From NCBI GenBank assembly GCA_012064415.1, contig SSNU01000153.1, forward strand, positions 1 to 64,000: a stretch of 64,000 nt of DNA. Reading direction: 5' to 3'. Shown here one piece after another: positions 22,048 through 42,624 of this stretch (its first letter is position 1; every line of letters starts with the position of its first letter). Under the pieces are notes generated by a model. The model was not told the origin of the DNA and did no database searches. It saw only the letters and a list, made by a program, of their open reading frames with translations. The translations under genes and the position numbers were made by a program. This DNA comes from Gyrodactylus bullatarudis. Taxonomy: Eukaryota > Platyhelminthes > Monogenea > Gyrodactylidea > Gyrodactylidae.

Positions 22048-22381
22048 ATGAAAAAAGGCATTTCAGGCAAAATTTTACAATCAAATCTCATTTACTGCTT
22101 CGAAGCTACCTGTGGTGCTAAATACATTGGACGGACCAAAAGAAGACTTGCGATTAGAATACACGAGCATCTCAATAAGAATAGTTCTTCAATCAAAAAA
22201 AACATTTGGATAGATGTGGTTGTGAGGCAAATGAAGAAAATTTCAAAATTTTATTTAAATGCCCAAACGACAATCTAACAGAACTTAAAATAAGAGAAAA
22301 GTTCTTCATAATGGGAGAGGACCCTAACCTATGTATCCAAAAGAACCATCTTCATGACTTGCAGTTACCTTGGCCCAATTG
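22048..22381 (+). pseudogene. Penelope-like GIY-YIG endonuclease fragment
   Basis: The frame from 22048 encodes NLIYCFEATCGAKYIGRT and RRLAIRIHEHLNKN: the I-Y and Y-I-G motifs with the catalytic Arg and His region, and a Cys pair as in Penelope endonucleases. After about 22270 the frame shifts and continues as LTELKIREKFFIMGEDPNLC then IQKN, where the Glu of REKFF is the expected active-site residue. It stops at 22381. The RT is missing. Confidence 0.8.
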
Positions 22382-25070
22382 ATTTTTAATTTTTCTTCTC
22401 TATACTTAAACAAATCAAGAATGGAGAAGTTTTTTGGTTTTTCATCAATTGGAAGTTTTGTAAATGGATTTTACTATTTTTCATTAACTATTTATTCATT
22501 AAAAAACTTTGTAAATATTATTTAATCAAACCAGGATTAGAGATTGATAAGACCTGGCGAAATATATATTTCTCATATAAAATTCTTTTTATAAATTAAC
22601 CAATGATGAATAATAATTTTATCTATGGAGGTAATCTAAAGTATTCTTTTGATAGAAAGGAAAATTCTTCAAGATTTCATTGTCATGGTTACATTTCTTT
22701 TCAAATTTTTATTTGTTACGAGAGATTGAGGCAAATTATAGTAATAGAAGAATCTCCGTTTTAAATTTCTGTAATTCTAAATCGTAATCAAATAGGCTGG
22801 TGATATTTTCCAAAATAATGGTGAATTCGTGTGTTCGATGGGTGATTTTAGTAATTTTGTAAAAATTCGTTCAAGTATATTATATACATGTTACAAAAAA
22901 ATTATAGAGTTCTCAAGTAACTTTTAATTTTCATATTATAGATAGTTATGAGAATGAAATAAGTGTTGGTACCATTAATTATTGTATTGGAAGTCAGGTC
23001 TAAAACGAACCAAAACGTCTTCAGCTTGAAACTTGACATTCATTCTGTGCTATTATTATCTCTCCTTATATTTTTTCTTTCAGATTTATTAGGAATTCTA
23101 TGAGGCTGCAAATTGTTGAGATTACTGCGTACAACGCATTCGTTTTTTTATGCCATAAAAGTCCAGCTTGTTCATTTGTCAAATTTTTCAGAAGGGAACA
23201 AATAGAATCAAATTGTGTGAGGACTAATATTATAATGATATAAGCCTTTATTCTCAGGATTTTGAGAATTTAAGGATAGCAAAAATCATAGAATTAATTT
23301 TAGGTAGATTAGAATTAGAATTTAATTTAAGTTATGAAGCTCAAGTAAGAACCAATTGTTCGTAGCAGGAATTAAAATGTATGTTTGCATATTTTGACAA
23401 AATAATATGTTGTCAAGGTAGAAATAAAAAATGTATGAATATCCCTGGGAAATATTCGTCATTTATGATCGATTATCGTTTGTAAATTCAAATAATCACG
23501 TTGTATTGGAATAATTGGTTAATCAACCAGATTTTCGACATTATTTTACCTCAATATTTTTTCTTGATTCCATTATATTATAATATAATTATAGAAAAGT
23601 TTACAGTAGTTGATATTTATTCAGAGATTGTGTAATTTAGTTCGAATGAGCAGTTTTTCATCCACTAATTAATCTATGATTTCGACTATGTCAATAATAA
23701 TAATACTTAATAATGTAATACTTCTTATTTAGTAAACTTATTTAGTTAAATATTCGCCTATACTTACATATACGTCAGAATGACAAATGGAGATATTCAT
23801 CATAGGTTATTTTATAAAAAGAATTTTATATTGATCCTCTTTTATCAGATATTTCAAGTAGATGCGTTAGGACAAAGGTTCAAATGTTGGTTTTATTTGT
23901 GCAATAAATTATTAAATGTATAATTCAACAGTTTTCATATGTAAATGGTACTTATGAACCGATAAATAACTCTCATTAAAAATATTGAGTTTCGGTTCCA
24001 ACTGTACGTGTTTATTCACGCTGATTTGTGAATAGATTTTCTATCTCTAAAGTCTCATTTCTTTTGACGTAACCTAGTGTTCAATATATGCAGAACTATA
24101 ATTTATGGTATGACAAAAAATTAGTCCAGTAATGAAAAATCAAAGAAAGAGTATGTTTTTTCAAACTGAGAACATTTTAAAACTTGTAGATTAATTAAAT
24201 CCTAATATTTTTTTTTTCGAAATTAGAGAAGTATTCGAAAATAGTAGAGAGCTGTACAAAATCAATGAATAGCTATACAAAAATGAAAAAAAGGTAGACG
24301 AAAAACATATATAGTTATTCGAAATTAGAAGAATTCTTATTCAAAATTACACTTTTACAAAATAGAGAGAATGCTTAATTACAGGTCTTGAGCTGTACAA
24401 AATTAGTGAATAGCTTTTCGTATTGTAGCATTGGTTATTTGTAATTTGTTCACACTTATTCGATATTAGTGTTTCAACAGATCGAATTTAGGAGAATTAA
24501 ATCATAAATAGGAGCTTTTCAATGATGGAGAAATCTAACGTTTCTAACTCAGTACCAGAAATAATTTTGCCAAGAATAAATTAAAATTCTCTTATTCTAT
24601 CATTCATAAATGATATTTTGATTTACTTTGGCATTTTCTTTTGTTTTTATTGAGAAGAGTGAAATAATGAGATAAAAATTTCCTGCTAATTTTAGAGATA
24701 ATCTGATACACTGAAAATTTATGAAATCAATCAATTTAAAATTGAAATCCTCGTTTGAGCACCTCAATCAGAATTTTTCTTATTGATTAGAAATTCATAA
24801 TTCGTAAAATTTCTGAAATCGTGAATAATTTTTTTATGATAATCGTTTTGGTATTTTAAGACCTCGTCAAGCCTTCCTAATTTGTAAATCTTGGAAATTT
24901 TATTGGCAGTAGAGGTAAATTTTTTAAATTTCTGATTATTCAATATATGTCAGGATCTAACCCAGTTCTTTGAGAAGATTGTAATGGTGTATGGGACAAG
25001 TTTGATGTTTGATTGAGATATGATTGATGGGAACATTATGGATTAACTGTGATGAAGAATAAAAAGGTTC
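22382..25070. other. Non-coding DNA with degenerate phrase repeats
   Basis: Bases 22810-22880 belong to the dispersed repeat also at 2730 and 12040. At 24190-24490 phrases such as CGAAATTAGA, GCTGTACAAAATTAGTGAAT and GCTATACAAAAATGA recur at irregular spacing, similar in style to the arms at 3055-3563. No gene is seen. Confidence 0.45.
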
Positions 25071-25074
25071 ATTG

Positions 25075-26287
25075 TTAACCCTTTTGGTGCCGATGGACAT
25101 ATATGTCCATCTATTTTAAACCTACATAATTTCGTTATTTTTCAATTTTTTACAAAGATTTTTTTTTCACTTAATCATGAACTTTTCAACATTCTAATGA
25201 TGTGTTTTTTTTTTAACTATGTTCCATTTTTTTCTATTTCAAAATTGAAGATTTATTTAGAGAATTTTTTTTGATTTATTGAAAATTTTTTTTATAAGTT
25301 TTCCATGGGAAAAACAATGTTTTTCATTTTATAATTNNNNNNNNNNNNNNNNNNNNNNNNNNNNNNNNNNNNNNNNNNNNNNNNNNNNNNNNNNNNNNNN
25401 NNNNNNNNNNNNNNNNNNNNNNNNNNNNNNNNNNNNNNNNNNNNNNNNNNNNNNNNNNNNNNNNNNNNNNNNNNNNNNNNNNNNNNNNNNNNNNNNNNNN
25501 NNNNNNNNNNNNNNNNNNNNNNNNNNNNNNNNNNNNNNNNNNNNNNNNNNNNNNNNNNNNNNNNNNNNNNNNNNNNNNNNNNNNNNNNNNNNNNNNNNNN
25601 NNNNNNNNNNNNNNNNNNNNNNNNNNNNNNNNNNNNNNNNNNNNNNNNNNNNNNNNNNNNNNNNNNNNNNNNNNNNNNNNNNNNNNNNNNNNNNNNNNNN
25701 NNNNNNNNNNNNNNNNNNNNNNNNNNNNNNNNNNNNNNNNNNNNNNNNNNNNNNNNNNNNNNNNNNNNNNNNNNNNNNNNNNNNNNNNNNNNNNNNNNNN
25801 NNNNNNNNNNNNNNNNNNNNNNNNNNNNNNNNNNNNNNNNNNNNNNNNNNNNNNNNNNNNNNNNNNNNNNNNNNNNNNNNNNNNNNNNNNNNNNNNNNNN
25901 NNNNNNNNNNNNNNNNNNNNNNNNNNNNNNNNNNNNNNNNNNNNNNNNNNNNNNNNNNNNNNNNNNNNNNNNNNNNNNNNNNNNNNNNNNNNNNNNNNNN
26001 NNNNNNNNNNNNNNNNNNNNNNNNNNNNNNNNNNNNNNNNNNNNNNNNNNNNNNNNNNNNNNNNNNNNNNNNNNNNNNNNNNNNNNNNNNNNNNNNNNNN
26101 NNNNNNNNNNNNNNNNNNNNNNNNNNNNNNGTTTGGACATATATGTCCATTAAAATATCTAGTGGAAGAAGTTGGAATTCAAAAATTTCGTTTTTCTAAA
26201 TTTTATCAAAAAAAAAATTCTAAGAAACATGCAAAAAGAATTAGAAAGCTATCTTTATTGGTTTTCAAACGGCATCGAAAGGGTTAA
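25075..26287. mobile_element. Larger piggyBac-type element containing an assembly gap
   Basis: It is flanked by TTAA (25075-25078 and 26284-26287). The left end is CCCTTTTGGTGCCGATGG and the right end GGCATCGAAAGGG. Near each visible inner edge lies the palindrome GGACATATATGTCC (25095 and 26134). It is about 1.2 kb, of which 794 bases are unknown, so a transposase remnant could lie in the gap. Smaller relatives are at 8893, 18319 and 44506. Confidence 0.7.
25337..26130. other. Assembly gap (794 N)
   Basis: An unbroken run of N. Nothing can be said about its content. Open frames drawn across it are artefacts. It lies inside an element bounded by inverted repeats, so the true length may differ. 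Confidence 0.99.
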
Positions 26288-26389
26288 GTAGTCGGAATTT
26301 TTGCTGCTGAATGAAAAAAAATAAAATCTTAGCTCTATTATCTCGACATCCAAAAAATAATATTTTCCAAAAATTTGAACATAACTACA

Positions 26390-27130
26390 CAAAAATCTGG
26401 AACATGCTAGAGATTTTTGGAATCCTATCATGTTGCCCAATTTTACGATTTGAAGAAAAAATTCAGAAAAAAATTTTTTAATGAAAAATATGGTCATTTA
26501 TCAAATTTCGATTTTGCGCCAAAATCCTATTTTTTCGAATTGAAAATTTTTATTGATTATAAAGTGAGAGATTGATCAAAATTGTATTTTCAGGATCACA
26601 ATAAGACAAAAAAGCCAAATATCGCCGAAATTTTTCGAGAGATTCACCATTTTTGAGGTATTTAAATAATTTTCAAGTAGTGAAAATGATCAAAACATCG
26701 AAATTTGACTCCTAAATTTGATAATGAAGTTATGCAATAGAACAGATTTAGCATAATTGATCCTGAAAATAAACTTTTGATAGCCTCTCACTTTAAAAAA
26801 ATCAATAAAATTTTGGTTAAATTAGAGAACAGTTGCCCCCTCTTATTTCTCTCTAAGTTCACTTTGAATCGTGTTGGTCTTTTGTGATTATCGATGACAC
26901 GAAAACTCACCTCAAGGGATTCGTTTTCATTTAGTCCTTAGTCTCTTTGTTATTCAAAAAAATTACTGGGTAACAAGAGCGGGCGAATGTTCTATAGATT
27001 AGTCTAAATTTTCAGTTCAATGTTTGAAAAAATTGGATTTTGGCGTCAAATCAAATTTAAGCTATAGCTATATTAATAAAAATTTCTTTATCTTCTTCTA
27101 AGCTTTTAAAGATATCGAGAATTACCTTTC
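26390..27130. repeat. Foldback FB1, copy B
   Basis: The left block (TTTTGGAATCCTATCATGTT, GATTTGAAGAAAAAATTC, AATATGGTCATTTATCAA) and the inverted right block (GATTTTGGCGTCAAATC) match copy A. The middle contains FB1 signals such as TTTCAAGTAGTGAAAATGATC. The right arm is degraded. The minus frame at 26255-26497 is inside the arm and not a gene. Confidence 0.65.
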
Positions 27131-29435
27131 GAAAATCAGACATTTTTTTAGCATTTATAAATACCAAAAGTGGACTTAAAATCATATTGAAGATTCTCAT
27201 GAAATTTATCGCAGTAAAATTTTTGAGTGCATGAATAAAATAAAAATCAATGTTTCAGGGCATTAAAAAATATTTCTTTCACATTTTACATGAATCGATA
27301 TTTTAGGTTCAGATATATTTCTGTTGAGAGAGCTGAAAGGAAACTTATTGGAATAAAGAATTATTTACTTTTTCTCACAAATAATTTTTCGGTTAAGTTG
27401 AGCGTAGAAGAGTTAAGATGTTTTTCCCTGTCGTGATTAGTTTAATATTTCATGTTCAAAATGTAGGCAATGAGAATAAGCTCAAAAATATTCGTGCAAA
27501 TAGTTCCTTTATAAATTTTGCTGCTATTATTTTTTGTCTGTAAAAAAACTATAGACTACACTAAAATTTATATGGCCAATTTATCTGAGTCAACACTATC
27601 CATAATTCCTGATATATTATCAAACTTTTCACTCATTTAACCCTTAATTCAGTCCTAGAGAATTATTTTTCATGATTTGCATTCAACCTTTTTTCTATCA
27701 AAAGGTTTGTGAGTACTAGGAGTAGATTTTGGATTTTCTTTTTCAAAAATGTTAAGCCTCTAAGCTTTGCAAAGTGGACTTGGAAGTATAGACGATTTTG
27801 AATTTGTTTGAGTTTTCATTCGATCATGTTCCTTACATAGTGACATAATAGACCTAAAGTTTCAATTTCTTCATTCTACAGCAAAATTTGATGATACTAC
27901 TTTCAAGCAAGTTTAGATTTCTTAATTCCCTTGAGCATGAAATGTTGATTTTTAAGCTTTGTTCTGATCAAAATTAATAGGAAGCTTGTATGTCAATGAA
28001 ATCTTTGACTACTACGTGAAAAATCGTGTATATAAAAGTCGAAAATATTTTTCCTTGCATTAAAGTTAATGCAATATTTTCACCACTTTAGTGTCTGAAT
28101 CTAAAATATCAGTAATACCGTACGTTCTATATATCATTTGAATCTTCTCTTCAAGCTTGATCAGAAAATCACATTGTCTAAAATTCGATAATTTGCAAAA
28201 TCTATCTCTGATGAGTACTCTAGTGACTACAATTATTTTAACGAAATAATTTTTATTTCAAAGTGATCCATCAAAAATTATTTGATCCAAAAATTGATCA
28301 TTTTAGAAGCTATAGTGAATTTAGACCTCAAGGCGATTCTGAAGCTATTCTTTAAATCAAGGTTTCAAAGGTTTTGAAGGTATTTTTTGAAATCCATTCA
28401 AAAGGCAATGGAACTTTGACATTATCCCTGCGTCAAACAGAGTTAGAAAAATTAATAAAAAATGAACAAAAATTTTTCATCATAAAAGGGTCTCTCTATA
28501 TTGACCAATTTATCTTAGGCTATATTTAATTTTTTGAGCGTTAAACTTTGTTCTTTAAAAATGGAATTTACCTAGTCTTAAAAAGAAGGATAGATGATGA
28601 GTGTTTTTAGTTTTTCTGAAGCCTCTTAAAAGAAATGTATAAGATTTCCTACAGAGTATGAATTTCTGATCAAGTACTCAGAAATTTCTTAAAAGAAAAA
28701 AAGAAATAAAAATTCTATAATTAAATTGAAAATTATAATGAGATAATCCCAAGTAAATCTTTAAGAGCACGCAAACAATATCAACAATATACGGCTTCTT
28801 ATATATATTCTCAATATCTGTAATATATGAGGCTGAGAAAGAAAATAATTTCAGCTACACATAGAAATAGGGCACGTGAAAAAGTCAAATTCCATTTATT
28901 GATTTGAAATCTTTGTTCTCTTATTACAGAGGATACTTGCGAATTTTTGTAAAATTCCTAATTTCACATAAAGAAATCGAGTCTAATAATTTGGAATCCA
29001 GATCACGAGGCCCACTTTCTTTAGTTGATTTCAAAGCATAGTGCTGCACTAAATTTTGTAATTTTTTCATAATTTCAGTTCTAAGTCAGTTTTTCAAGCT
29101 GAATTGCTATTGGTTCTTATGTCTTTACCCTTGAAAGTTTTGGATAAAACTTATACTTAAATAAGATCCATCCATAAGAATAGATTTTTGTCGTACCTAG
29201 TCGATATATGGCTCAAAATGAAGCTAAATAAATTTTCAAAGCCGTCAGACTTATTTCTACGAAAATATTATCTCCTAACTTGGCCAAAAGCTACTCTTAA
29301 GCTGAAAATATCCTAAATTAAGTATTTTCGATTTTACTAGGCCGTCATATTTGATATGAATTTGTAGAAAATGCTGAGGCGATCACAATGATATTTTGAT
29401 CCAAACTGCAACACGAAAAATAGAAAGGCTATGAT
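27131..29435. other. Non-coding interval
   Basis: No gene, RNA or obvious repeat was recognised in about 2.3 kb. Confidence 0.4.
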
Positions 29436-29900
29436 CAAAAAACAAATAAAATTTCTACTATCAGAGGGTGGGGAGGAGTGATCCAAAGCTTATTTTTAGG
29501 AACAGGTTAGAATCTAACCGTTAGAATATTATCATAAAATTTTGAATAGACACGTAATTTTTCAAGGATCTTAGATCATCAAAATATCACTGAATTTCAA
29601 GCAATAAATATGATCAAAAAATTCAATTTTCACAAGATGATGGAGTGATTTTTAATCTTATTCAGCAAATTTGATTTCATCAACTAATCGGGATCCTAAA
29701 AATTGACTTTTGGTCACAGTCTCACTTTGAAATCAACAAAAATTTTCAACCCAAAGTTCAGAGAAATGGAACTGATTTTTTTATTTTCTTTCTTCCTATT
29801 GTGAAAGTGTACCTCATGATCTATTTAAAATCTTGATCAAATTCGATTTCTTGATGAAAAAAATTGTGTATATTGTAAAATTTCCCATTTTCAATTTCAG
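29436..29900. repeat. Foldback FB1, half copy
   Basis: It contains the FB1 internal blocks CAAGCAATAAATATGATCAA, GATCCTAAAAATTGACTTTT and TCCTATTGTGAAAGTG, then TTCTTGATGAAAAAAATTG. It ends where the LINE fragment begins at about 29905. Confidence 0.55.
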
Positions 29901-29904
29901 TTGG

Positions 29905-30786
29905 TTGAAATCACATCGGGAGTTCCCAAGGAAGCCGGATTGGTCCATTATTATTCAACCTTGTTTTTGCCAAAATAAAATCTAACAACCCTCAAGTTAA
30001 ACTTTTTAAATTTGCTGATGATCTAAAAATATGTTTCTCTTTCCCAAATAATTCCATTGATACATCAGTTATTGATAATTATGTTCATGATCTCATATCA
30101 GATTTAGATGCTCTATCTTTAAAGATTAATTTTGATAAATGTTTTTTCACAATACCCTTTGTTAGCCCGTCATTTTCAATAGACATTCGTATTAATAATT
30201 ATGTACTTGAAAGAAAATTTTTGGTTCGTGATCTTGGCCTCGAATATGACTTCAACTTACGATTTGATAAATACATCAAGTCAATATCAAACCTATTTGC
30301 TGCAAAAACTCTTCATATTCATCGAATTGCAAAATCAGCTGCTCTAAAGTTACTTCTCTTTAAAATGTATGCAAGACCAACAGTTGAATATTGCTCTAGT
30401 GTATGGTCTCCATCAAAAATTTCAATTTCCTTTGTTCTTGACCAAATTCAGAAGAGATTTTTAAAGTTGGTAAACATCCCTTCCAGTGGACTTCAGAAAA
30501 TCAAATTGCTTCGACATAGACGGTATTATAGATGTTTGAAGATTGCTAAAGAAAACATATCTACTTTTTGGAATGCTAAAACTTGTACCAGAGTTTTGAG
30601 AAATAACCATCCTAAATTGGAAAGACCGTTAAACAATCCACTCAAATCTCTTTATTTTTTTGATAGACTAACAAATCTCTTTAATTAATTAGGTGATAAT
30701 GAAAAATAAATCTTTCAATAAAAAAGATTTGTACAATTTTATAAAATATTTGTGACATAATATGACAATAAAGTTTATTATTATTA
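29905..30786 (+). pseudogene. 5'-truncated LINE with intact 3' end (CR1/jockey-like)
   Basis: It begins at RT motif B (EITSGVP, then a frameshift in the QGS-like stretch). It continues through LFKFADDLKICFSF (FADD active site), LVRDLGLEYDFNLRFDKYI, LFAAKTLHIHRIAKSAALKL, YARPTVEYCSSVWSPSKISI and LDQIQKRFLKLVNIP to a stop at 30686-30688. The 3' end is GACAATAAAG followed by a short TTATTATTATTATC tail, as in LINEs with microsatellite tails. The last 155 codons are open from 30221. It lies between FB1 pieces. It is inactive because the 5' half is missing. Confidence 0.85.
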
Positions 30787-31436
30787 TCCTACTCATGAAA
30801 TCCTATTCATGTTGCCCACTATTATAATTGAAAGAAAAAATTATTTTCATCAAAAATATGATCATTTTTCAAATTTCGATTTTGTGCCAAAATCTCATTT
30901 TTAGATCTTTGAACTCAAAATTTAAAGTGATTTGAAAGTGGGAGTATGACCAAAAGATAATATTTATGGTCAGAATTAGACAAGAAAGCCGAATATCGCA
31001 GATAAATTTTCGAAAGATCCACTATTGTTGAGGAATTTTGAATTATCGAAATTTCATTGATTATCAAGTAGTGAAAATGATCGAAAATCGAAATTCACCT
31101 ACCAAACGATAATGAGGTTATGCATTAGAACAGATTCAGCATATCTGATTTTTTGTCTTATTGTGATCACAAATTTTTTCGCCACACTCCTACTTTCAAA
31201 TCATTTCAAATTCTGAGTTCGAAGTTCGAAAAAATGCGATTTTGGCGCCAAATCGAAATTTGAAAAATGATCATAATTTTGATGAAAATAATTTTTTTCT
31301 TCCTATTGTAAAAGTGGGCAACATGAATAGGATTCCAAAAACTCTTTTACAAATTCGAATTTTTGATGAAGAAATCGAGTTTTTCGTAAAAATCATAGAT
31401 TCTCAACTTCATATCAACTTTATTTATTGAAAAGTT
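30787..31436. repeat. Foldback FB1, copy C
   Basis: The left arm (ATCCTATTCATGTTGCCCAC, CAAATTTCGATTTTGTGCC) mirrors the right arm (GATTTTGGCGCCAAATCG, GTGGGCAACATGAATAGGAT, CATAGATTCTCAACTTCATA). It ends with TATCAACTTTATTTATTG. The frame at 31242-31430 is arm sequence. Confidence 0.75.
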
Positions 31437-32780
31437 TTGGTGTTTTTTTAGTTTGAATTATATCCTTTAAATTTTACTACACTTCTTTCGAGGTTTGTGG
31501 ATTTTTATTCAATCAATAATTAACTTTTATCCTTATTTATGTGTCACTACTGATGGACCATAAAGAAATGTACATCTGGTGGATAAAAATCATTTCTTTT
31601 ACATCTTCAAATTTCCAACATCTTTTACAGTGAAATATTTTTGTTTTATCGATAACGAATGAAATGAAAGATACTGTCCAATGGACACTGTAATAATTAT
31701 AATTAGCCACAGAGGAGATTTTATAACTCAGCAGTCAGTCAATTAATTAGGAAGCATTACTAGTTTTAAAATAGAATGACTAAAGTGCATTATTAGGTAC
31801 CGAACAATTCGCTTGTTAAAGATTGAAGAATTTGTCTTTTCAAATAATCTAAAATTTCAGGGTGCAAATTGCAAAAAGTGTAGTGCGGTTAGAAACCTTT
31901 GTAGAAGATGTGGTATAGATTCTATTTTATTTGGGATACAACGTTATTTTTTGCAGGATTATTTTCGAAAAATATGATACAGTGATTCTGCAGATGCCCT
32001 GTAAGTTATCCACTATCGTCAACTTGGCATCTTAATAATCTTCTATTTTGAGTAAAATCCAAGTACAAACGCTTGGGTGAAAGAGAAATTCTTCATAAAT
32101 TTATACGAACCAGACTCGAGTCTTATTCCTTTTTAACTTTTATTGTCTCTTTCAAAAGTTGTAAATAATCATTTTCATTCATCTTTCTGGTTTTATCATT
32201 TTCAAAGAGACGCTGATGAAGCTTTGAGAAATGTTCACTTGGTAATAATAAATCTTTTTTCTGCTTTCCAAACCAGAATTTAAATATAGATTTAGATTAA
32301 AAAAACTTATTTTCAAAAGTCAATGAGGAACCAAATTATTTTTTAGTTGAAGAGTTATCGACCACAATTAAGGTGTCTTAGAAAGAGTTTAGACAAATGT
32401 AGATTTAGGTTCAAGAATCTGCCTTACTTTGATTCAACTGTTGGACACTTGAAAATTAAAGATGTATAGGGGATTAAACATAATTTCTTTCAAGTGAGTG
32501 GTAAAACAACTATTCACAAATACCAAGCGTTAGATTTAAAATAATGAAAAGATGGTGAATAATTTTATCATAGGTTCTTTTATATTTAAATGAAAATTCA
32601 ATGAGGAAAAAAAAGAAAAATATAATAAATAGCTAGTCAATTTTCTCGCTTAAAATGGAAATCGGTGCATTTTATGATACATAATGTAAATGATTTAACT
32701 ATTAAGAGTTGAGACGTTCTTGGTGTATGTATGGAAGTTGATAGTAGAATTGCTAGCATCTCTTCAACTTCGTATAGTTC
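31437..32780. other. Non-coding interval with one Cys-rich exon-like spot
   Basis: Mostly featureless. At 31861-31910, right after an acceptor-like CTAAAATTTCAG, the plus strand reads GANCKKCSAVRNLCRRCG, a CxxC-x6-CxxC zinc-ribbon-like pattern, followed by a possible donor GTATAG. No flanking exon was found, so no gene is called. Confidence 0.3.
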
Positions 32781-34392
32781 CACTCTTGATCAGTATTTTT
32801 AAAGATTGTCTGCACATTCAATCATAGTTTCACATGAAAATGATGATTATAATATTATTATTAGAAATCAGATTAGTAGTAGTACAATAAAATCATATTT
32901 TCAACAACTAGTCGAATTCAAGTTGATGTTTATATATTTTTTTCAAGAGAATAGGAAAGAGTTAATAGTTTTGGAGGGTTTGCTGATTCACAAGACCATT
33001 CCTTGAGAGTAATAGAACATGATGAGGAATTGATCAAGATTTGTTGCAGAAATTGTCCCTTGATAAAAATTTATTCCTGGTATTATATATCCTCATTTAT
33101 ACCCATTTTTCTCCCTCTCTCTCCCTCTGTCTCCCATTATTCTCAGTTGAGTGAATGAATGGAAAAAGATTTTTATAAGAATGAAAAATAGTGGCCATCG
33201 TATTCATACATGTGTAATATATATATATTTGAGTACTTTTAGTGATAATAATAATATAATCATCATAGTCAATAAAATATCATCGTTGAAAATATATATA
33301 TATATAAGACAGAGAGGGAAAAGAATAATTGATAATTCGGAGAAATCCAACAATATAAGAAAAATATTTCAGAGCGAAAGAGAGAGATGATAAGTTTACA
33401 CATATTCTGGAATGATTTTCATTTGTTTTTTAATTGCTTTGTGTCATTTTTTATGCTTGAATAGTGGATTTTTGAATTAAAATTAATTCATTATTATCTT
33501 GATGATGATAATAATAATATAATATTATTGTGTCCAAGTGACAGAAAAACTGGGCTCGTTTGTGCTTTTAATTTGTTGTCAAGATAAATTTGGTCAAATT
33601 ATACATGTGTATTTTTTGAGTCTATTCTTCATCTACTTGAGCATACAAAGATAGAGTTAACACAATAGAGTTTACTATTATGATGGAGAATCGATAATTT
33701 ATGAGTTAGTATGGGTTTTCATTTTTAATTTTCAGATCAAATTAAAATAATTGTTTTTATTTTTCACAAAAACATGTTGAAATTTCGGTTTTCTCCTTCT
33801 ATATCATCATAATCATCATCGTTTTAATATACAAGAGAGTATTAGTTTTGAAGGGAAAGAAATTAAAGAGGAGAAAAAACAAAATAGCCAGGTAGACAAT
33901 GTCCAATATTGTTGTGGATTTTGCACGTTTAAAATAAAAAATAGAATTGCTGTTAGACGTGGTGTAATATATATATAGCGGGTAATGAAATGAAGAAGAT
34001 TGACATAAGATATTGTTATTCCTTGAAATAAAAATTTTTCATCATGTTAATTATACATAATATAGGAATTATTTCATATTCATTAGGCCAGTATTTCATT
34101 TCTCGTTTGAATAAATTTGATAAAATAATAATAATAATAATCGTCATAATACACAAGAAAAAAAGAGAGCTTTGACAAACGACATTGGGGTGAGAAAGAA
34201 TTTCTTCTTGCAATGATTGAAAATACAGGTTTTTTCAAATAATCATAGAGAGATTTTGTCTTTCTTAGAATATCAATTGTAATATTATTTTCAATGCAAT
34301 AACAATAAGGATAGATTTTAATAGTAGTAGTATAGGAGGAGAGTCAAAAAAAGTTATAGGATATCGAATAGGATAATTTTATTAGAATATAA
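32781..34392 (-). other. Probable long 3' untranslated region of calmodulin
   Basis: This lies directly downstream of the calmodulin stop codon on the minus strand. It is rich in AAT/ATT and TA microsatellites (32830-32900, 33210-33310, 33490-33530, 34130) and lacks the transposon blocks seen elsewhere. An AATAAA (minus) occurs at 34383-34378, very close to the stop, and others occur farther on. The extent is inferred; transcripts would settle it. Confidence 0.4.
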
Positions 34393-42005
<7,613 letters not shown>

Positions 42006-42624
42006 GATGTTAGCCAAAAATATCTAAGGTTATGTGAATAGTACGCCACTTGGAGAAATCAACAGTAAACCCATTAAAATGATGCAGATAAACAAAAATT
42101 GAGATTTTATACTAGTTTGTTTGAAATAATCCCAACTCTAAATTTTGCAAATGAAATTTCATAATTCGACAACTCAGGCTTAACTGCCTAACATTTCGAC
42201 TCGGTTTTATCTTATTATAATTAATAGTTTAATATTTAATATTTATCACTATGAAATAACTTTAATAACTTCACAATATTTCAAGTTACTCCGTTTTATT
42301 TTACCAAAAATCGCTCAACAACTGCACACGTCAAAGGAAAATAGTTTATGATTTGAATTTAATCTATTGAACGAAGTGACGAACCAAATCGTCTTTTTGT
42401 GATTATTTTATTCGATAATCTAGTAAGTTGCTATATATAAGTTGTAGTATATATTCGGATTAAACAGTTTGCTCCTGAATTTATCAATGATTCCATTAGA
42501 GAAGTTATCATAGACTCAGAGAGCTTCAATGCTAAAATAATGCAGGAATACTGTGACATTAGTGTTTGAATGATAAAAATATTATATTCAAGGTCATTTT
42601 CCGCAGTTTTGAAATCTATTTACT
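42006..42624. promoter_or_regulatory. Shared upstream region of calmodulin and tectonic
   Basis: This 619-bp stretch separates the two divergent start codons, so it must hold both 5' untranslated regions and either two promoters or one bidirectional promoter. A TATA-like CTATATATAAG lies at 42431-42441. No other motif is certain. Confidence 0.5.

Noticed and set aside
25279..26199. Three long open frames crossing the N run
   Set aside because: They consist almost entirely of unknown bases.
32208..32250. CTGATGA followed by GAAA near 32212, resembling a hammerhead
   Set aside because: No stem I or stem III partner sequences are present, and no TATA/flank module; chance match.
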